64,000 nucleotides of DNA, from assembly GCA_964621345.1 (NCBI GenBank), contig CAZUON010000001.1, positions 141,809-205,808 on the forward strand, in the 5' to 3' direction. The notes under the pieces are model-generated. The model saw nothing but the letters and a program-made list of their open reading frames with translations. It was not told where the DNA came from and searched no databases. Source of the stretch: Glaciecola sp964621345 (GTDB taxonomy: Bacteria > Pseudomonadota > Gammaproteobacteria > Enterobacterales > Alteromonadaceae). This document shows positions 15,720 through 23,988 of the stretch, piece after piece. Position numbers and translations under genes: made by a program. Numbering within the stretch: the first letter of the stretch is position 1; each line of letters begins with the position of its first letter.

Positions 15720-17303
15720 CTAGCGGGCGCTGATGTACTCATCGTAACTACCTTGAAAGTAGTTGAGCTTTTTATCTTTAATCTCAATGATTGAGCTTGC
15801 TAAACTGGATACAAACTCACGGTCATGGCTGACAAAAATTAAGGTGCCATCGAAATCTTTCAAAGCAAGATTAAGCGCCTCAATTGCTTCCATATCCATG
15901 TGGTTGGTAGGCTCATCCATAATGATTACGTTGATTTCTTGCATCATTAACTTACCAAACATCAGGCGGTTCTTTTCTCCACCTGAGCACACTTTTACAT
16001 CTTTCTCGATATCATCTGCACTAAACAATAAACGCCCTAAGATAGCACGAACGGCTAAATCGTCATGTTTGGGTGTACGCCATTGCGACATCCAGTCAAA
16101 CAAATTCATTGAAGTGCCAAAATCGTTACTTACATCTTGGCCTAAATAACCAATACTGGCGTTTTCAGACCATTTCAAGGTTCCGGCATTCGGTGTGAAC
16201 TCGTTAACCAAGCAACGTAACAGGGTAGTTTTACCCGCACCATTTTCACCAATTACCGCAAGTTTTGCGCCTGCTTCTAATAAAATGTCGCCGCCGGTAA
16301 ATAAGGTGTCACCCTCAAAACCATGCTGAACATTGTGCATTTCAAGGGCTAAGCGGTGAAGTTTTTTATGCTGTTTGTAGGTAATAAAAGGGCTTTGTCG
16401 GCTGGACGGGATCACCTCATCTAATTCGATTTTTTCCATTCGCTTGGCGCGAGAAGTCGCTTGTTTTGCTTTTGATGCATTTGCTGAAAAGCGTGCAACA
16501 AAGCTTTGAAGCTCTTTAATTTCAGCGGTTTTCTTTGCGTTTTCGCTGTGTAGTTGTTCTTGAACTAAGCTAGACGCTGCCATATAGGCCTCGTAGTTAC
16601 CCGGATAAATACGCAACTCACCGTAATCGATATCAGCCATATGTGTGCACACAGCATTTAAAAAATGGCGGTCATGGGAAATAATAACCATGGTGCTTTT
16701 ACGGGCGTTCAGCACATCTTCTAGCCATTTTATGGTGTAGATATCAAGGTTGTTGGTAGGCTCATCGAGCAATAAAATATCAGGGGCGGCAAAGAGCGCT
16801 TGGGCAATCAAAACGCGCAGTTTTAAACCTGGGGCAACTTCCGACATTAAGCCAAAATGGTAACTTTCGTCGATACCGGCCTCTACTAGCAGTTCAATGG
16901 CTCTGGTTTCTGCTGTGTAGCCGTCCATTTCAGCAAATTCAGACTCAAGGTCTGCTACCTTCATGCCATCTTCTTCTGACATTTCGGGTAAAGAATAAAT
17001 ACGATCGCGTTCTTTTTTGACTTCCCATAAATGGGTATCGCCCATGATCACCGCGTCTACTACTGAGTATTGTTCAAAGGCAAATTGGTTCTGGTTTAGG
17101 GTGCCAATGCGTTCGCCCGGTGATACCGAAACATTGCCCGCAGTAGGAGCAAGTTCACCACTCATAATTTTCATTAAGGTCGATTTACCACAACCGTTTG
17201 CGCCAATTAAGCCGTATCGGTTGCCATTGCCAAATTTGGCTGAGATATTCTCAAATAATGGCTTAGCGCCAAACTGCATCGTAATGTTTGCGGTAGTGAT
17301 CAA
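15720..17303 (-). CDS. ybiT: ABC-F ATPase YbiT
   Basis: A 527-residue soluble ABC-F protein closely resembling E. coli YbiT (530 residues). Two nucleotide-binding domains have Walker A GANGCGKST (about 34-42) and GENGAGKTT. The first signature is the atypical VAPGLKLRV seen in YbiT, and the second is CSGGEKNRLM. Walker B is LLLDEPTNNLD and IIMDEPTNHMD. The linker between them contains the charged ABC-F P-site tether. Family members bind the ribosomal E site and tune translation. The start is a TTG at 17303 preceded by AAGGA with 9-base spacing, and no in-frame ATG fits. A -10/GCGCGCC promoter-like element lies 60-75 bp upstream. Confidence 0.95.
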   Translation of the reverse strand: MITTANITMQFGAKPLFENISAKFGNGNRYGLIGANGCGKSTLMKIMSGELAPTAGNVSVSPGERIGTLNQNQFAFEQYSVVDAVIMGDTHLWEVKKERDRIYSLPEMSEEDGMKVADLESEFAEMDGYTAETRAIELLVEAGIDESYHFGLMSEVAPGLKLRVLIAQALFAAPDILLLDEPTNNLDIYTIKWLEDVLNARKSTMVIISHDRHFLNAVCTHMADIDYGELRIYPGNYEAYMAASSLVQEQLHSENAKKTAEIKELQSFVARFSANASKAKQATSRAKRMEKIELDEVIPSSRQSPFITYKQHKKLHRLALEMHNVQHGFEGDTLFTGGDILLEAGAKLAVIGENGAGKTTLLRCLVNEFTPNAGTLKWSENASIGYLGQDVSNDFGTSMNLFDWMSQWRTPKHDDLAVRAILGRLLFSADDIEKDVKVCSGGEKNRLMFGKLMMQEINVIIMDEPTNHMDMEAIEALNLALKDFDGTLIFVSHDREFVSSLASSIIEIKDKKLNYFQGSYDEYISAR

Positions 17304-17364
17304 GTGGATATGTCCTTTGAGGTCTAACAGATATTTGCATAAGCACTTTGTATAGCGCTAAATT

Positions 17365-17377
17365 GGCGCGCACTATA
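17365..17377 (-). promoter_or_regulatory. Candidate ybiT promoter (-10 plus GC discriminator)
   Basis: On the minus strand, TATAGT (17377-17372) is followed directly by GCGCGCC (17371-17365), the same arrangement as upstream of rhlE. A weak -35 (TTTAAT at 17400-17395) sits 17 bp upstream. Confidence 0.5.
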
Positions 17378-17509
17378 CCCGAAAGCCTGCGCAGATTAAA
17401 CCGAAGAAGTGATAATAATGCTTAAAAAATAAGCGAAGATTTTACTTGTACATGTTTTTGTGAATATTTTTGTAAAGGCGGCTAAGCATGACTTGCTAGT
17501 GAGTTGAAA

Positions 17510-18280
17510 TTACCACTTCTTCTTCGGTGCGAAGAGGGTGTCTATGTCTTCTTTTTCTTTCGCTTTGTCGGCGATAATATTTTGTATGTTTTTGTCTTTT
17601 AGGTTCCCTTCTAAATTGTCGAGCATGTTTTGTAACTCTAGCGTTTTTGAAGAGCTGTAGTCGTTAGGAGTTTTGCTTTTACCAAGCGCAATTAATGCTT
17701 TTTCGAGGTACTGACGAGCAGAGCCTTGCATATTATTTGACACCGCATCTACTGCTCGTTTATGCAGTGTTTCAATATTCACGCGTAATTGCAGTTTTTC
17801 AAGAGCTTGGTCTTCCACTTGAAATACATCCCCCTCAATATTGCCTTGCTTAAATTCACTGCGCAAAATAATACGTAACTTTTTAATTGCTTGAATGTAT
17901 TTAATGATGACTTTGTCTGATTTAGGCAGTTTAAAACTTGCTTGGTCGGGTACAGGTTCATCTACGTTTATTTCGCGAATAGACTTCTGCAGCTCTTCTA
18001 CCTTTGCTTTTAAATCAGGGCTCGGGTTTTTCTCATAAATTTCAATTAATGCGGTGAGGGTACGCTTGCGTAAAATCGCAATAAGGCGTTTTGATAGGGG
18101 CATTTGTTGGGCTGCACCTACAGCTGTTTCAGTATCGTCGAGTATGGTGCGTTGTTTACCAATATCTTCTCGCTTTTTAGCAGCTTTTCGCTCATTGTGT
18201 TGCTGAACTGCGCTCGCTGCGATACCCGCTACAATTAGCGCGGCAATTAGAATAATGATAATGGTATACGTTTGGTTCAT
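17510..18280 (-). CDS. Membrane-anchored helical protein of unknown function
   Basis: Not recognised. A 256-residue protein with one N-terminal transmembrane helix (about residues 5-25), then a long charged, mainly helical cytoplasmic region with probable coiled-coil segments (about 55-105 and 125-240) and a Lys-rich C-terminus (APKKKW). No catalytic motif is visible. It lies 34 bp downstream of the histidine kinase on the same strand, so the two are probably one transcript, and the protein could be a scaffold or accessory for that kinase. This functional link rests only on gene order. Confidence 0.7.
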   Translation of the reverse strand: MNQTYTIIIILIAALIVAGIAASAVQQHNERKAAKKREDIGKQRTILDDTETAVGAAQQMPLSKRLIAILRKRTLTALIEIYEKNPSPDLKAKVEELQKSIREINVDEPVPDQASFKLPKSDKVIIKYIQAIKKLRIILRSEFKQGNIEGDVFQVEDQALEKLQLRVNIETLHKRAVDAVSNNMQGSARQYLEKALIALGKSKTPNDYSSSKTLELQNMLDNLEGNLKDKNIQNIIADKAKEKEDIDTLFAPKKKW

Positions 18281-18314
18281 AATTCAATAGACATCATATC
18301 AATTAGCGCTAAAA

Positions 18315-19031
18315 CTAAGGCAGAGTCAGCGTAAAAATGCTGCCGCCACTTATAGAAGAATTTGAAAGGGTAACAGATCCTCGTTTGTCTTGATTTTTGT
18401 GAGTGTGTGCAATTAAGCGAGCGAAAAACAGCCCAAGACCGGTTCGCCCTTGACTAATGCAGTGCTGGTCTAGCACCTTACTCGACATTTCTAGCATAGT
18501 TGCAGGGTAGCCAGGACCGTCATCCTCAACATTTATAATAAGATGCTTATTTTCTATGCGAACGCTAAATTGGATATTTTTGCAACCATATCTTACCGCG
18601 TTTATCAGAACATCATGCAGCATCAGGTAAATCAAATCACGATCTAAATACCAAGATAAGTCATCGTCAACATCTATCGATACATTAATCCCTTGTTGCT
18701 CAGTATACATAGCACTAGAGTCGATGATTTCCTCGCATAACTCTGCAATGAATACCTCGTCAATATTAACCGGTAGTGCGTCCATTTCTGCACGATACAA
18801 AGATAACACCTGAACAAGAGTCGTATTCATACGATTGGCTTCATAGTGCACACTGTTTAGTCCAGAGTGGGCTTGTTGATTCTCTTGTGGAATAACACCC
18901 GACATTTGCTCGATAGACTGCATGAGAAGACTTAATGAGTTTTTCATATCGTGGATAGCCACAGCAATCACGGATGAAAAATCCACCAACTCTTTCGATT
19001 CACTTTGTTGTTCTTGCGGGTGGTTTAACAC
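18315..19031 (-). CDS. Orphan sensor histidine kinase without input domain
   Basis: A 238-residue protein consisting only of a dimerisation/H-box region and an ATPase domain. The phospho-acceptor is probably His27 in AIHDMKNSL. The N-box contains Asn144 (HDVLINAVRYG), the G1 box is DDGPG (170-174) and the G2 box is GRTGLGL (195-201). There is no transmembrane segment, PAS or HAMP domain, so sensing must come through a partner. No response regulator is adjacent. The start is a GTG at 19031. It probably forms an operon with the membrane-anchored protein downstream. Confidence 0.85.
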   Translation of the reverse strand: MLNHPQEQQSESKELVDFSSVIAVAIHDMKNSLSLLMQSIEQMSGVIPQENQQAHSGLNSVHYEANRMNTTLVQVLSLYRAEMDALPVNIDEVFIAELCEEIIDSSAMYTEQQGINVSIDVDDDLSWYLDRDLIYLMLHDVLINAVRYGCKNIQFSVRIENKHLIINVEDDGPGYPATMLEMSSKVLDQHCISQGRTGLGLFFARLIAHTHKNQDKRGSVTLSNSSISGGSIFTLTLP

Positions 19032-19215
19032 AATATCAACCTATTGTTCATCAACTAATACCAAAAGTTACTTGCATTCCAACATAAAATACGTTTTTCT
19101 TATGCACTAAAGTTTGAACTACGCTATTATTTAAAGCACATCTGTATAAGGATATATCGGCTAATAGTGCATTTGCTTAAGAGAAATTTTAAGCGCTTCG
19201 CTTAGTTCACCGGCA

Positions 19216-19231
19216 ATGTATACCTATACAT
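19216..19231. promoter_or_regulatory. Palindrome upstream of cysB
   Basis: A perfect 7-2-7 palindrome, ATGTATA-CC-TATACAT, lies 55 bp before the cysB ATG. A second short stem (GTGCGT at 19250-19255 with ACGCAC at 19264-19269) sits closer to the start. The palindrome is a plausible operator, since CysB autorepression is known in enterics, but which protein binds is not known. Confidence 0.4.
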
Positions 19232-19286
19232 ATTAAATCCACTCTATACGTGCGTAAAATTGCACGCACAATGCGCAAGGTCATCA

Positions 19287-20261
19287 ATGAAACTACAACA
19301 GCTGCGTTATATTGTAGAAGTACTTAACAATAACTTGAACGTTTCAGCTACTGCTGAAAACCTTTACACCTCTCAACCCGGAATCTCTAAACAAGTTCGC
19401 ATGTTGGAAGATGAGCTGGGTATTCAAATTTTTGGCAGGAGCGGAAAACACCTCACGCATGTAACCGAAGCGGGTAAAGAAGTCATTAATATCTCGCGCG
19501 AGATATTGGCGAAAGTAGAGAGTATAAAGGCTGTGGCGCGCGAGCACACATTGCCCGATCAAGGTAAGTTGAATATTGCCACTACCCACACGCAAGCGCG
19601 CTATGCACTGCCAGACGTAATTCAAGGCTTTATGTCTAAATACCCGAGAGTGTCTTTGCATATGCATCAAGGCACACCCTCGCAAATTAGTGATTTAGCC
19701 GCAAAAGGTGAGGCCGACTTTGCCATTGCCACCGAGTCTTTGCACCTATACAACGATTTGGTGATGTTGCCATGCTACCACTGGAACCGCTCTGTAATTG
19801 TAAACAAAGCACATCCCTTGGCGAAAAAATCGACTATAACCATAGAAGATATTGCCAAGTATTCATTGGTAACTTACGTATTTGGCTTTACCGGGCGCTC
19901 AGAGCTTGACCGTGCGTTTAGTGAAGCAGGTCTTGAACCTAAGATTGTGTTTACTGCAACCGATGCAGACGTTATCAAAACTTATGTACGCTTAGGCGTT
20001 GGAGTTGGCGTTATTGCATCAATGGCCATTGATGAAAAATTAGATTCTGATTTAGTGAAAATTGATGCAAGTCACTTGTTTGATTACAGCACAACCAAAA
20101 TAGGGTTCAGAAAGGGCTCATTTTTACGCAACTATATGTATGAATTTATTGAGCGCTTTGCTCCGCACTTAACCAAAGAGGTCGTAGAACGCGCAATGAT
20201 GCAGAAAAATAATGAAGAAGTGGAGAAGATGTTTAAAGGGCTGACATTGCCGGTAAAATAA
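19287..20261 (+). CDS. cysB: HTH-type transcriptional regulator CysB
   Basis: A 324-residue LysR-family master activator of sulfate assimilation and cysteine synthesis. It is the same length as E. coli CysB and nearly identical through the N-terminal DNA-binding region (MKLQQLRYIVEV, YTSQPGISKQVRMLEDELG). The effector domain retains ATTHTQARYALP, LPCYHWNR and TATDADVIKTYVRLG, which bind N-acetylserine/sulfate in characterised homologues. The ATG at 19287 is chosen from this conservation and an upstream AAGG. A TTG at 19260 would add nine unconserved residues. It stands alone, convergent with sdaA. No cys biosynthetic genes are in the window. Confidence 0.96.
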   Translation: MKLQQLRYIVEVLNNNLNVSATAENLYTSQPGISKQVRMLEDELGIQIFGRSGKHLTHVTEAGKEVINISREILAKVESIKAVAREHTLPDQGKLNIATTHTQARYALPDVIQGFMSKYPRVSLHMHQGTPSQISDLAAKGEADFAIATESLHLYNDLVMLPCYHWNRSVIVNKAHPLAKKSTITIEDIAKYSLVTYVFGFTGRSELDRAFSEAGLEPKIVFTATDADVIKTYVRLGVGVGVIASMAIDEKLDSDLVKIDASHLFDYSTTKIGFRKGSFLRNYMYEFIERFAPHLTKEVVERAMMQKNNEEVEKMFKGLTLPVK

Positions 20262-20289
20262 GGGCTTAAACACCTTAGTTTATGAGTAC

Positions 20290-20313
20290 GAGCTTCCTGA
20301 AAATCGGAAGCTC
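20290..20313. terminator. Hairpin between convergent cysB and sdaA
   Basis: A perfect 8-bp stem (GAGCTTCC at 20290-20297, GGAAGCTC at 20306-20313) with an 8-base loop. It sits midway between the two convergent stop codons and has no T-run on either strand. It may be an mRNA 3' end stabiliser or a weak bidirectional terminator. Confidence 0.45.
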
Positions 20314-20321
20314 AACATCAT

Positions 20322-21695
20322 CTAACATTCAATAATATTCACAGCCAAACCGCCACGAGCGGTTTCTTTGTATTTGGTTTTCATATCATTGCCGGTATCC
20401 CACATCGTTTTAATAACTTTATCGAGAGAGACTTTTTGTGTGCCGGTGCCGCGCAAGGCTAAACGTGAAGCATTAATAGCTTTTATAGCCCCCATCGCAT
20501 TGCGTTCAATACAAGGCACTTGTACTAAGCCACCTACTGGGTCACAGGTAAGGCCAAGATTGTGTTCCATGCCAATTTCCGCAGCATTTTCTACTGATTC
20601 TACCGAGCCACCTAATATTTCGGTCAGTGCACCGGCGGCCATAGAACAAGCTACGCCCACTTCGCCCTGACAACCCACTTCGGCACCTGAAATCGAGGCA
20701 TTCTTTTTATACAGGATGGCAATTGCACCTGCGGTAAGCAAAAAGCGGCAAGCAGTGTCGTCATCCATTGGGCGAATAAACTTATGGTAGTAGCTCATAA
20801 CCGCCGGAATTATACCCGCAGCACCATTGGTTGGTGCAGTAACGACTCGTCCGCCGGCAGCGTTTTCTTCGTTTACCGCGAGGGCGAACATGTTAACCCA
20901 ATCCATCACTTGCATCGGGTCGTCGTTACGTTCGTTTTGTAGTCGGTGGTATAGAGCAGGGGCGCGTCGATGCACTTTGAGGCCGCCAGGTAGTACGCCT
21001 TCGGTATTAATTCCACGGTCAATACACCCTTGCATCACTTTCCAAATGTTTACCAACTGACTGCGCGTGCTAGCATCATCGCGCAGTGTTGCTTCGTTTT
21101 TCAGCATCAATGAACTGATTCTGAAACTGTTTTCTTTACAGTGAACTAAAAGCTCTGATGCCTTTGAGAAAGGGAAGGGTGCATCTTGCTGTTGTTCTGA
21201 TATTTTTTCTTGTTTTTGCGCTTCAAACTCTGATTCTTCAACAATAAACCCGCCACCAATCGAATAGTAGGTACGTTTGAAGATACATTCGCCATTAGCT
21301 TGTGCAAATAAGGTCATACCGTTGGCGTGTAAAGGCAGTGTTTTGCGTCGATGAAATACAATGGCACCTTGTGCAGGGAAGGCAATAGATTTTTTCAACA
21401 TTAGGTTTAGGCTTTGGCTTCTTTCTACATCGCTAAGCATATTGTCGATGTTTTCGACGGGCACATCGTCGGGCGTATAACCGAGCAGACCTAAGATTAC
21501 TGCTTTTCCAGTACCATGACCTTTACCAGTTTGGCCTAACGAGCCATATAACTCTGTGCGAATAGTGTCTACCGATTGTAGTAAAGACTGCTCAGCTAAA
21601 TCGAGGCCGAATTGGCGTGCGGCACGCATGGGGCCTACGGTATGTGAGCTAGAGGGGCCAATGCCTACCTTGAACATGTCAAATACACTAATCAT
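20322..21695 (-). CDS. sdaA: L-serine ammonia-lyase
   Basis: A 457-residue single-chain L-serine dehydratase that converts L-serine to pyruvate and ammonia with an oxygen-labile [4Fe-4S] cluster. The start MISVFDMFKVGIGPSSSHTVGPMRAA is characteristic. Likely cluster cysteines are Cys342 (EVGCQGE), Cys384 and Cys395 (TCDPVGGLVQVPC). APTNGAAGIIPAV is also conserved. Length matches E. coli SdaA/SdaB. The order pabB-nudL-sdaA on one strand is the same as in E. coli, although here a gap of about 140 bp with its own palindromic sequence suggests a separate sdaA promoter. It is cytosolic and works in amino-acid catabolism. Confidence 0.96.
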   Translation of the reverse strand: MISVFDMFKVGIGPSSSHTVGPMRAARQFGLDLAEQSLLQSVDTIRTELYGSLGQTGKGHGTGKAVILGLLGYTPDDVPVENIDNMLSDVERSQSLNLMLKKSIAFPAQGAIVFHRRKTLPLHANGMTLFAQANGECIFKRTYYSIGGGFIVEESEFEAQKQEKISEQQQDAPFPFSKASELLVHCKENSFRISSLMLKNEATLRDDASTRSQLVNIWKVMQGCIDRGINTEGVLPGGLKVHRRAPALYHRLQNERNDDPMQVMDWVNMFALAVNEENAAGGRVVTAPTNGAAGIIPAVMSYYHKFIRPMDDDTACRFLLTAGAIAILYKKNASISGAEVGCQGEVGVACSMAAGALTEILGGSVESVENAAEIGMEHNLGLTCDPVGGLVQVPCIERNAMGAIKAINASRLALRGTGTQKVSLDKVIKTMWDTGNDMKTKYKETARGGLAVNIIEC

Positions 21696-21756
21696 AAAAC
21701 ACTCCTAAACTTTCGTACGCTAAGTGTTACACATATAAAAAGCATCACAACTTAGA

Positions 21757-21787
21757 TTAACTAATGTGTGATATTAGTAATGTTAAT
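21757..21787. promoter_or_regulatory. Nested inverted repeats upstream of sdaA
   Basis: ACTAAT (21760-21765) and ATTAGT (21773-21778) form a 6-7-6 inverted repeat. Directly overlapping, ATTAAC (21756-21761) and GTTAAT (21782-21787) form an outer pair. The AT-rich block lies about 65-90 bp before the sdaA start and could be an operator, for example for an Lrp-like protein. This is inference. Confidence 0.3.
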
Positions 21788-21837
21788 AATTTGTTGCAAG
21801 AAAGGCTCTAAAAAAGCTAAGGGAAAAATGATTTAGC

Positions 21838-22428
21838 TCACTGATGAAAAAGAATATGATCTCTCAAATGCGCCATCATGCCTGCAGTAGCTCCCCATAT
21901 AACGTGCTTTTCGTACGTTATATAGTAAAGCGGAAAATGTAATTCCCCTCGGTGAACATGATGCACAAAATAATTATCTTTATCCATTAAAAAAGATAAT
22001 GGGACTTGAAAGACTTCGCCTACTTCGTTGGCGTCAATTTTAAGGTCATCTGGAACCGCAACCCCCATCTTATGTTTGGCAACAATAGGTGTTACCGAAA
22101 AGCCACTAATCGTTTTGTATGGGGGAAGTTGGCCAATCACTTTTAAATGTGTAGGGTTAAGCCCAATTTCTTCTTCGGCCTCTCTAAATGCAGTATGAAT
22201 CAGCCCCATATCGTCGTCTTCTGCTTTGCCACCGGGAAAGCTAATTTGCCCACCATGATGCTTTAAGTGACTAGCGCGTTGGGTAAATATAACCTGTAAG
22301 CCTTGCTCCGTTGAGTTTAGACAAATCAATACCGCGGCAGGGCGCTTTGAATTTGGGAAGGGTTCACCCGCATCGCGACTGACTAGCCACGGCTGGTTAA
22401 ACGCATTTAAAAAATCTGACTCTTTCAT
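21838..22428 (-). CDS. nudL: Nudix CoA pyrophosphatase NudL
   Basis: A 196-residue Nudix hydrolase of the NudL/YeaB (UPF0035) subgroup, which cleaves CoA and CoA derivatives to 4-phosphopantetheine and 3',5'-ADP. The subgroup signature HHGGQISFPGGKAE runs directly into the Nudix box, ending REAEEEIGL. The catalytic glutamates of REAEEE are intact. Length matches the family (about 190-200). It begins 4 bp after the pabB stop and is probably cotranscribed. The pabB-nudL-sdaA order is conserved in enterics. Confidence 0.93.
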   Translation of the reverse strand: MKESDFLNAFNQPWLVSRDAGEPFPNSKRPAAVLICLNSTEQGLQVIFTQRASHLKHHGGQISFPGGKAEDDDMGLIHTAFREAEEEIGLNPTHLKVIGQLPPYKTISGFSVTPIVAKHKMGVAVPDDLKIDANEVGEVFQVPLSFLMDKDNYFVHHVHRGELHFPLYYITYEKHVIWGATAGMMAHLRDHILFHQ

Positions 22429-22432
22429 ACAT

Positions 22433-23863
22433 CTACTCTAGCGGCTTAGCTAAGGTATTGGCAAGGGTTGGTAGAATTTTTGTAACTTTATGGAAGGATT
22501 CTTGATACTCATCTTGTGCTTGTGAGTCAAGCACAATACCGCCACCTGCCCAGCAATGCATGATGTTATTTTCAGCCAATATCGTGCGTATACAAATATT
22601 GGTATCCATGTCTTGGCGAATACCAACGTAACCAATGCTGCCGCAATAGATGCTGCGTTTGTCAGGCTCAAGCTCTTGAATAATTTGCATCGCTCTGACC
22701 TTAGGCGCACCGGTGATTGAGCCGCCTGGAAATGCGCCGCAGAGCAAATCAAAAGGGCTGGCATCGTCTTTAAGTTCAGCCACTACGGTACTTACCATAT
22801 GATGTACGGCAGGATAACTCTCAAGAGCAAATAAATGCGGCACCTTTACTGAATGCGCTTTACAGTGTTTACTTAAATCGTTACGCAGCAAATCAACAAT
22901 CATTAGGTTCTCAGCACGGTCTTTTTCTGAAGACAGTAGTTCATCGGCGAGGGCTTTATCGGCAACAGGGTCTTGGGCGCGTTTGCGTGTGCCTTTTATA
23001 GGCTTGGTAGAGACCTTGCGGTCTTTAACGCTAATAAAACGCTCAGGAGATACACTTAACACGCATGAGTTATCGAACCGAATAAAGCTAGAGAAGGGCG
23101 CTTTGTTAACTGCAGTAAGGGCTTTGTAGGCAAGCCACTCAGAGCCTCTATAACAGGCGCTAAAACGCTGCGCGAAATTTATTTGATAACAATCGCCAGA
23201 TTGTAAGTAATCGTCTATTCGTGCCATGCTAGTGCAATATTCAGCTTCACTCATATTGGCTTGCCAGTCTTGCGTGAGGCGAAAAGACTGTTTGTCAGCA
23301 GCGGCCTTATTCGGCTCTGTTATTAATAAACGGGTTAACCACTGTGGGTCAGCGCCATCGATACTGACGTGAAATACATCGTTCGTGTAATTATCAAAAA
23401 TTAACGATTGTTCATAAAAACCTACCGCGATGTCGTCTAATTGGTATTGCCCTGGCTGCTCATTTCTGATTGCATCGGTGTGTACGTTGACGTCGTAGCC
23501 AAATAAGCCCATTGCGCCAAACAAAAAGGGCAAGGGGGAGCCTTTAACTGTGCTTAGGTCCAGGTTACCAACAAAAGCAGCATGAAGTGCACTCAAGTCT
23601 TCAAAGGGTGAATGCTTGAGTACAATATTGTTTAAATGTTCTAAGGTGGAACTAACAACCGTTAACTGCGCTGCATGGTCTTTAAACTGATAGGTTGCGC
23701 TGGGTTGGTAAACGATAATATCGTAGCGCCCGTCGCTCAAGCGATTGTTACATGTATCGAGAAGCATCGCCCATGCTAAGTGCTCTACTTTGGCAAATAC
23801 AGTGTGAGCTGATTGATTTTTTAGTGTTGCTATCGAGTCAATTTTTATCGACATGAGTGACAT
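22433..23863 (-). CDS. pabB: Aminodeoxychorismate synthase component I
   Basis: A 476-residue chorismate-utilising enzyme that aminates chorismate to 4-amino-4-deoxychorismate for folate synthesis, together with a PabA glutaminase encoded elsewhere. The nucleophilic lysine that distinguishes PabB from anthranilate synthase is present as Lys290 in KPIKGTRKR. Other conserved blocks are DLLRNDL, GAFPGGSITGAPKVRAM and the C-terminal YCGSIGYV. An ATG at 23863 and another at 23854 are both possible, with no strong ribosome site. It leads the pabB-nudL-(sdaA) group and is divergent from fumarase. Confidence 0.95.
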   Translation of the reverse strand: MSLMSIKIDSIATLKNQSAHTVFAKVEHLAWAMLLDTCNNRLSDGRYDIIVYQPSATYQFKDHAAQLTVVSSTLEHLNNIVLKHSPFEDLSALHAAFVGNLDLSTVKGSPLPFLFGAMGLFGYDVNVHTDAIRNEQPGQYQLDDIAVGFYEQSLIFDNYTNDVFHVSIDGADPQWLTRLLITEPNKAAADKQSFRLTQDWQANMSEAEYCTSMARIDDYLQSGDCYQINFAQRFSACYRGSEWLAYKALTAVNKAPFSSFIRFDNSCVLSVSPERFISVKDRKVSTKPIKGTRKRAQDPVADKALADELLSSEKDRAENLMIVDLLRNDLSKHCKAHSVKVPHLFALESYPAVHHMVSTVVAELKDDASPFDLLCGAFPGGSITGAPKVRAMQIIQELEPDKRSIYCGSIGYVGIRQDMDTNICIRTILAENNIMHCWAGGGIVLDSQAQDEYQESFHKVTKILPTLANTLAKPLE

Positions 23864-23988
23864 AAAACTAGAGCCATATTATGAAGTCACCCACCAAAGT
23901 CTAGGTGGGAATGATTGGTGAATTTATGATTTAGCGTTAGTATACTTGCCAACTACTCTTGGAAACACCTTTTTATACGAGGAACTTT

